A DNA stretch of 8,413 nucleotides from the NCBI GenBank assembly GCA_902766655.1, contig CACXEL010000435.1:1-8413 (forward strand). The letters run 5' to 3'. The notes beneath the pieces were generated by a model that searched no databases, was not told the DNA's origin, and saw only the letters and a list, made by a program, of their open reading frames with translations. Within the stretch, counting starts at the first letter, position 1. Every line of letters begins with the position of its first letter. The translations under genes were made by a program, and so were the position numbers. This document shows positions 6,759-8,413 of this stretch, piece after piece. This DNA comes from an uncultured Lachnospiraceae bacterium. GTDB lineage: Bacteria > Bacillota > Clostridia > Lachnospirales > Lachnospiraceae.

Positions 6759-6776
6759 GCGCCTCCCGGAAGGCGC
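6759..6776 (+). other. Short GC hairpin just after the DHHW gene
   Basis: GCGCCT (6759-6764) pairs with AGGCGC (6771-6776) around a six-base loop, starting two bases after the stop codon. No T-run follows, so termination is uncertain. It may protect the 3' end of the operon mRNA or mark a weak end. No clear promoter is seen between here and the dehydrogenase gene at 6863. Confidence 0.4.
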
Positions 6777-6862
6777 CTCCTCAGCGGTTCTCTCGAATCT
6801 TCGTGGAAACGGCGAGCCTGAAATACACCTCCATCTTATGAACAGAAAGGAGAAACAACCTC

Positions 6863-7972
6863 ATGCAGCACTTTAACATAGCGGTCATCGCCGGCGATGG
6901 CATCGGCCCCGAAGTCATTGGTGAGGCCGTCAAGGTCCTCAGGGCCATCGCGGAAAAGGACGGGCGGTTCTCATTTTCCTTCACAGACTTTCCCTGGGGC
7001 TGCGAGTACTACTTACGGACCGGGGAAATGATGCCCGCGGACGGTCTCGACACCCTGCGGGGCTTTGACGCCATCCTGCTGGGCGCCGTCGGCTACCCGG
7101 GGGTGCCGGATCACATCTCGCTGAGAGACCTCCTGCTTGAAATCCGCCACGGTTTTGACCAGTACGTCAACCTTCGGCCGGTAAAGCTCCTCAAAGGCGC
7201 TCCCTGCCCCCTCAAGGGAAGGACCGGCGAGGACATCAATATGACCTTTATCCGCGAGAACAGCGAGGGTGAGTATGCAGGCAGCGGTGCCTGGCTCTAC
7301 AAGGACTCACCGGAGGAAGTCGTCATTCAGAACGGAGTTTTCTCCCGCAAGGGCTGCGAGAGGGTCATTCGCTACGCCTACGAGCTGGCAAGGAAGGAAA
7401 GCCGGACCCTGACCAGCATCAGCAAGGGTAACGCCCTCAACTACTCTATGGTCTTCTGGGACCAGATCTTCGCCGAGGTGGGCAGAGACTACCCGGAGGT
7501 GGAGACCCACTCTCTTCTCGTGGACGCGGCCTCCATGTTTATGGTGACCGATCCCAAACGGTTCCAGGTGGTGGTGACCTCCAACCTCTTCGGTGACATT
7601 CTGACTGATCTGGGCGCGGCCATCTCGGGCGGCATGGGACTCGCGGCCGGCGCCAACCTGAATCCGGAGAAGAAATTCCCCTCCATGTTCGAGCCCATCC
7701 ACGGTTCCGCCCCGGACATCGCCGGGCGGGGAATCGCCAATCCGCTGGCCTCCATCTGGACGGCCGGGCAGATGCTCTCATTTTTCGGCTATCCCGAATG
7801 GGAAGAGCGGATCGTAGCCGGCATCGAGACCTTACTGACGGAGAAGACGGCGCTGACCCCGGACCTTGGCGGGCACGCCTCCACCTCGGACTGTGGTGAC
7901 GCCATGGCCGCCATCCTGACACGCTGTGCGCCAAAAAGAAAAAAGTTTCCCGGCTGTTCACAATATCCTTGA
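6863..7972 (+). CDS. dmlA: D-malate/tartrate dehydrogenase (decarboxylating), isopropylmalate dehydrogenase family
   Basis: The protein has 369 residues of the beta-decarboxylating dehydrogenase family, which oxidises a 2-hydroxyacid with NAD and releases CO2. WGCEYYLRTGEMMPADGL, GAVGYPGVPDHISL and FDQYVNLRPVKLL are characteristic of the DmlA/TtuC subgroup, not LeuB or isocitrate dehydrogenase. Substrate-binding arginines fit Arg95, Arg105 and Arg131. Tyr138 and Lys188 fit the catalytic pair, Asp221, Asp245 and Asp249 fit the metal ligands, and HGSAPDIAGRGIANP (from His280) fits the NAD-binding loop. The product from D-malate would be pyruvate, made in the cytosol. AGAAAGGAG (6844-6852) is an excellent ribosome site about 10 bases before the ATG. 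After residue 352 the protein has a basic tail (CAPKRKKFPGCSQYP) beyond the usual end. The gene sits 105 bases after the surface-modification operon and may be co-transcribed, but a shared pathway is not shown. D-malate versus tartrate cannot be settled by eye. Confidence 0.88.
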   Translation: MQHFNIAVIAGDGIGPEVIGEAVKVLRAIAEKDGRFSFSFTDFPWGCEYYLRTGEMMPADGLDTLRGFDAILLGAVGYPGVPDHISLRDLLLEIRHGFDQYVNLRPVKLLKGAPCPLKGRTGEDINMTFIRENSEGEYAGSGAWLYKDSPEEVVIQNGVFSRKGCERVIRYAYELARKESRTLTSISKGNALNYSMVFWDQIFAEVGRDYPEVETHSLLVDAASMFMVTDPKRFQVVVTSNLFGDILTDLGAAISGGMGLAAGANLNPEKKFPSMFEPIHGSAPDIAGRGIANPLASIWTAGQMLSFFGYPEWEERIVAGIETLLTEKTALTPDLGGHASTSDCGDAMAAILTRCAPKRKKFPGCSQYP

Positions 7973-8098
7973 AATGTGTTCAAAGAACGGTCACATTTGA
8001 ACGGTAATATATGACACATCAGAGAGAGGAACACTCAGAATCTGATATGACCGTTGCTGATTATTTTTTCTTTTTCATTGCTCCGTCGGGATGACGGA
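7972..8098 (+). repeat. Cluster of nested inverted repeats after the dehydrogenase gene
   Basis: GTTCAAA (7978-7984) pairs with TTTGAAC (7996-8002), and AAATGTG (7972-7978) with CACATTT (7992-7998). AACGGT occurs at 7986 and 8000 and is complementary to ACCGTT (8050-8055). ATCAGA (8018-8023) pairs with TCTGAT (8041-8046). A T-rich run (8061-8075) follows the long stem, and TCCGTC/GACGGA (8082-8087/8093-8098) forms another small hairpin. The region could be an imperfect terminator, an operator dyad or a structured 3' UTR. No convincing gene lies between 7973 and 8256. Confidence 0.4.
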
Positions 8099-8121
8099 TT
8101 TCCTTCCTTTTTGAAAGACAG

Positions 8122-8153
8122 GCCGCCCGCCATCCGGGCGGCTTTTCTTTTTT
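8122..8153 (+). terminator. Rho-independent terminator
   Basis: GCCGCCCG (8122-8129) pairs perfectly with CGGGCGGC (8135-8142) around a five-base loop (CCATC). TTTTC and a further T-run (8143-8153) follow directly. This is a textbook intrinsic terminator and should end transcripts from the dehydrogenase gene and any read-through from the upstream operon. Confidence 0.93.
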
Positions 8154-8162
8154 GCGACTAAC

Positions 8163-8191
8163 TTGACCCGTAAAAGAGACGCTGTTATAAT
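8163..8191 (+). promoter_or_regulatory. Sigma-A (sigma-70 type) promoter
   Basis: TTGACC (8163-8168) and TATAAT (8186-8191) are separated by exactly 17 bases. One base differs from the consensus -35 and none from the -10. Transcription should start near 8198, about 10 bases after the terminator-promoter pair, giving a leader of roughly 60 bases before the GTG at 8257. This is the only near-consensus promoter I can see in the window. Confidence 0.88.
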
Positions 8192-8210
8192 CTATGGGCA
8201 AACTTTCCAC

Positions 8211-8223
8211 AGCCTGACAGGCT
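8211..8223 (+). promoter_or_regulatory. Small palindrome in the leader of the last gene
   Basis: AGCCT and AGGCT form a perfect five-base inverted repeat around GAC, with CA/TG further pairing outside a single mismatch. It lies shortly after the predicted transcription start, where an operator or a small mRNA hairpin would be expected. No regulator can be named. Confidence 0.25.
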
Positions 8224-8256
8224 CTGTTGAACAACTATCCTAAAAGAGAGACTCCC

Positions 8257-8413
8257 GTGAAAAATCCGACAAGTACCGGTTCCGATATCAGAAAAATCTT
8301 ATTCTCCAATACAGGCATCTACGCGCGCATCCGCACAGGAATCGAGCTCGCCCTGCTGATCGCACTCGGCGGCGCAGCTTTCCTGTGCAGGGGAGCCCTG
8401 GCGGAGAGTGCAG
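8257..8413 (+). CDS. Membrane or secreted protein of unknown function, N-terminal part (3' end outside window)
   Basis: A GTG start at 8257 follows AAAGAGAG (8243-8250) by six bases, within a leader made from the strong promoter at 8163-8191. The frame stays open to the window edge and gives 52 residues. The first 30 residues are polar and net basic. A hydrophobic segment (about 31-44) follows, and then ALA-ES (residues 47-51), which fits a signal-peptidase cleavage site. A long signal peptide or a type II membrane anchor are both possible. No domain can be recognised from the visible part. It forms a separate transcription unit from the dehydrogenase gene, so there is no evidence that it belongs to the upstream system. 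Confidence 0.72.
   Translation, partial: MKNPTSTGSDIRKILFSNTGIYARIRTGIELALLIALGGAAFLCRGALAESA

Noticed and set aside
8011..8094. A 27-codon frame with four Phe in a row (DYFFFFIA), like a Phe-attenuation leader peptide.
   Set aside because: There is no ribosome site, the Phe run comes from a T-rich tract after a hairpin, and the downstream gene has its own promoter after the terminator.

Overview
The window is GC-rich bacterial DNA with tightly packed genes, all on the + strand, with good Shine-Dalgarno sites and several ATGA stop/start overlaps. The protein families suggest a GC-rich member of the Clostridia (Bacillota). Examples are a DHHW-type SGNH protein, a DUF4358-like membrane protein, a DltA-like adenylating enzyme and a DltB/AlgI-type MBOAT protein. 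This placement rests on family composition only. I saw no mobile element, CRISPR array, tRNA or rRNA.

Layout: positions 1-137 are the last 44 residues of an acyl/aminoacyl carrier protein. A 261-base gap follows, with a GC-rich stem-loop and a convincing intrinsic-terminator-like hairpin just before the next gene. From 399 to 6757 runs one compact block: an aspartate/glutamate-type racemase, a stand-alone adenylation enzyme, a membrane-anchored SGNH hydrolase-like protein with a coiled coil, a DUF4358-like membrane protein, an MBOAT O-acyltransferase, and a DHHW-family protein. Three junctions are 4-base overlaps and the other two gaps are 11 and 24 bases, so this looks like one operon. After 105 bases comes a D-malate/tartrate dehydrogenase gene (6863-7972). 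A structured intergenic region follows, with a strong terminator (8122-8153) and then a near-consensus sigma-A promoter (8163-8191). That promoter drives a partial gene, running off the window, for a membrane or secreted protein.

Interpretation: the block has the logic of the dlt pathway, which puts D-alanyl esters on teichoic acids: adenylating enzyme (DltA), carrier protein (DltC), MBOAT channel/transferase (DltB) and SGNH-fold extracellular transferase (DltD). It differs in having a dedicated amino-acid racemase of the Asp/Glu family, two different SGNH-type proteins and a DUF4358-like protein. The adenylation pocket, aligned by hand, lacks the DltA cysteine associated with D-Ala and carries a lysine where a known Glu-activating NRPS domain also has lysine. 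My working hypothesis is a dlt-like system that makes a D-amino acid, perhaps D-Asp or D-Glu, loads it on the carrier, and esterifies it to an extracellular glycan or wall polymer. The chemistry is inferred; only the family composition and gene order are seen directly.
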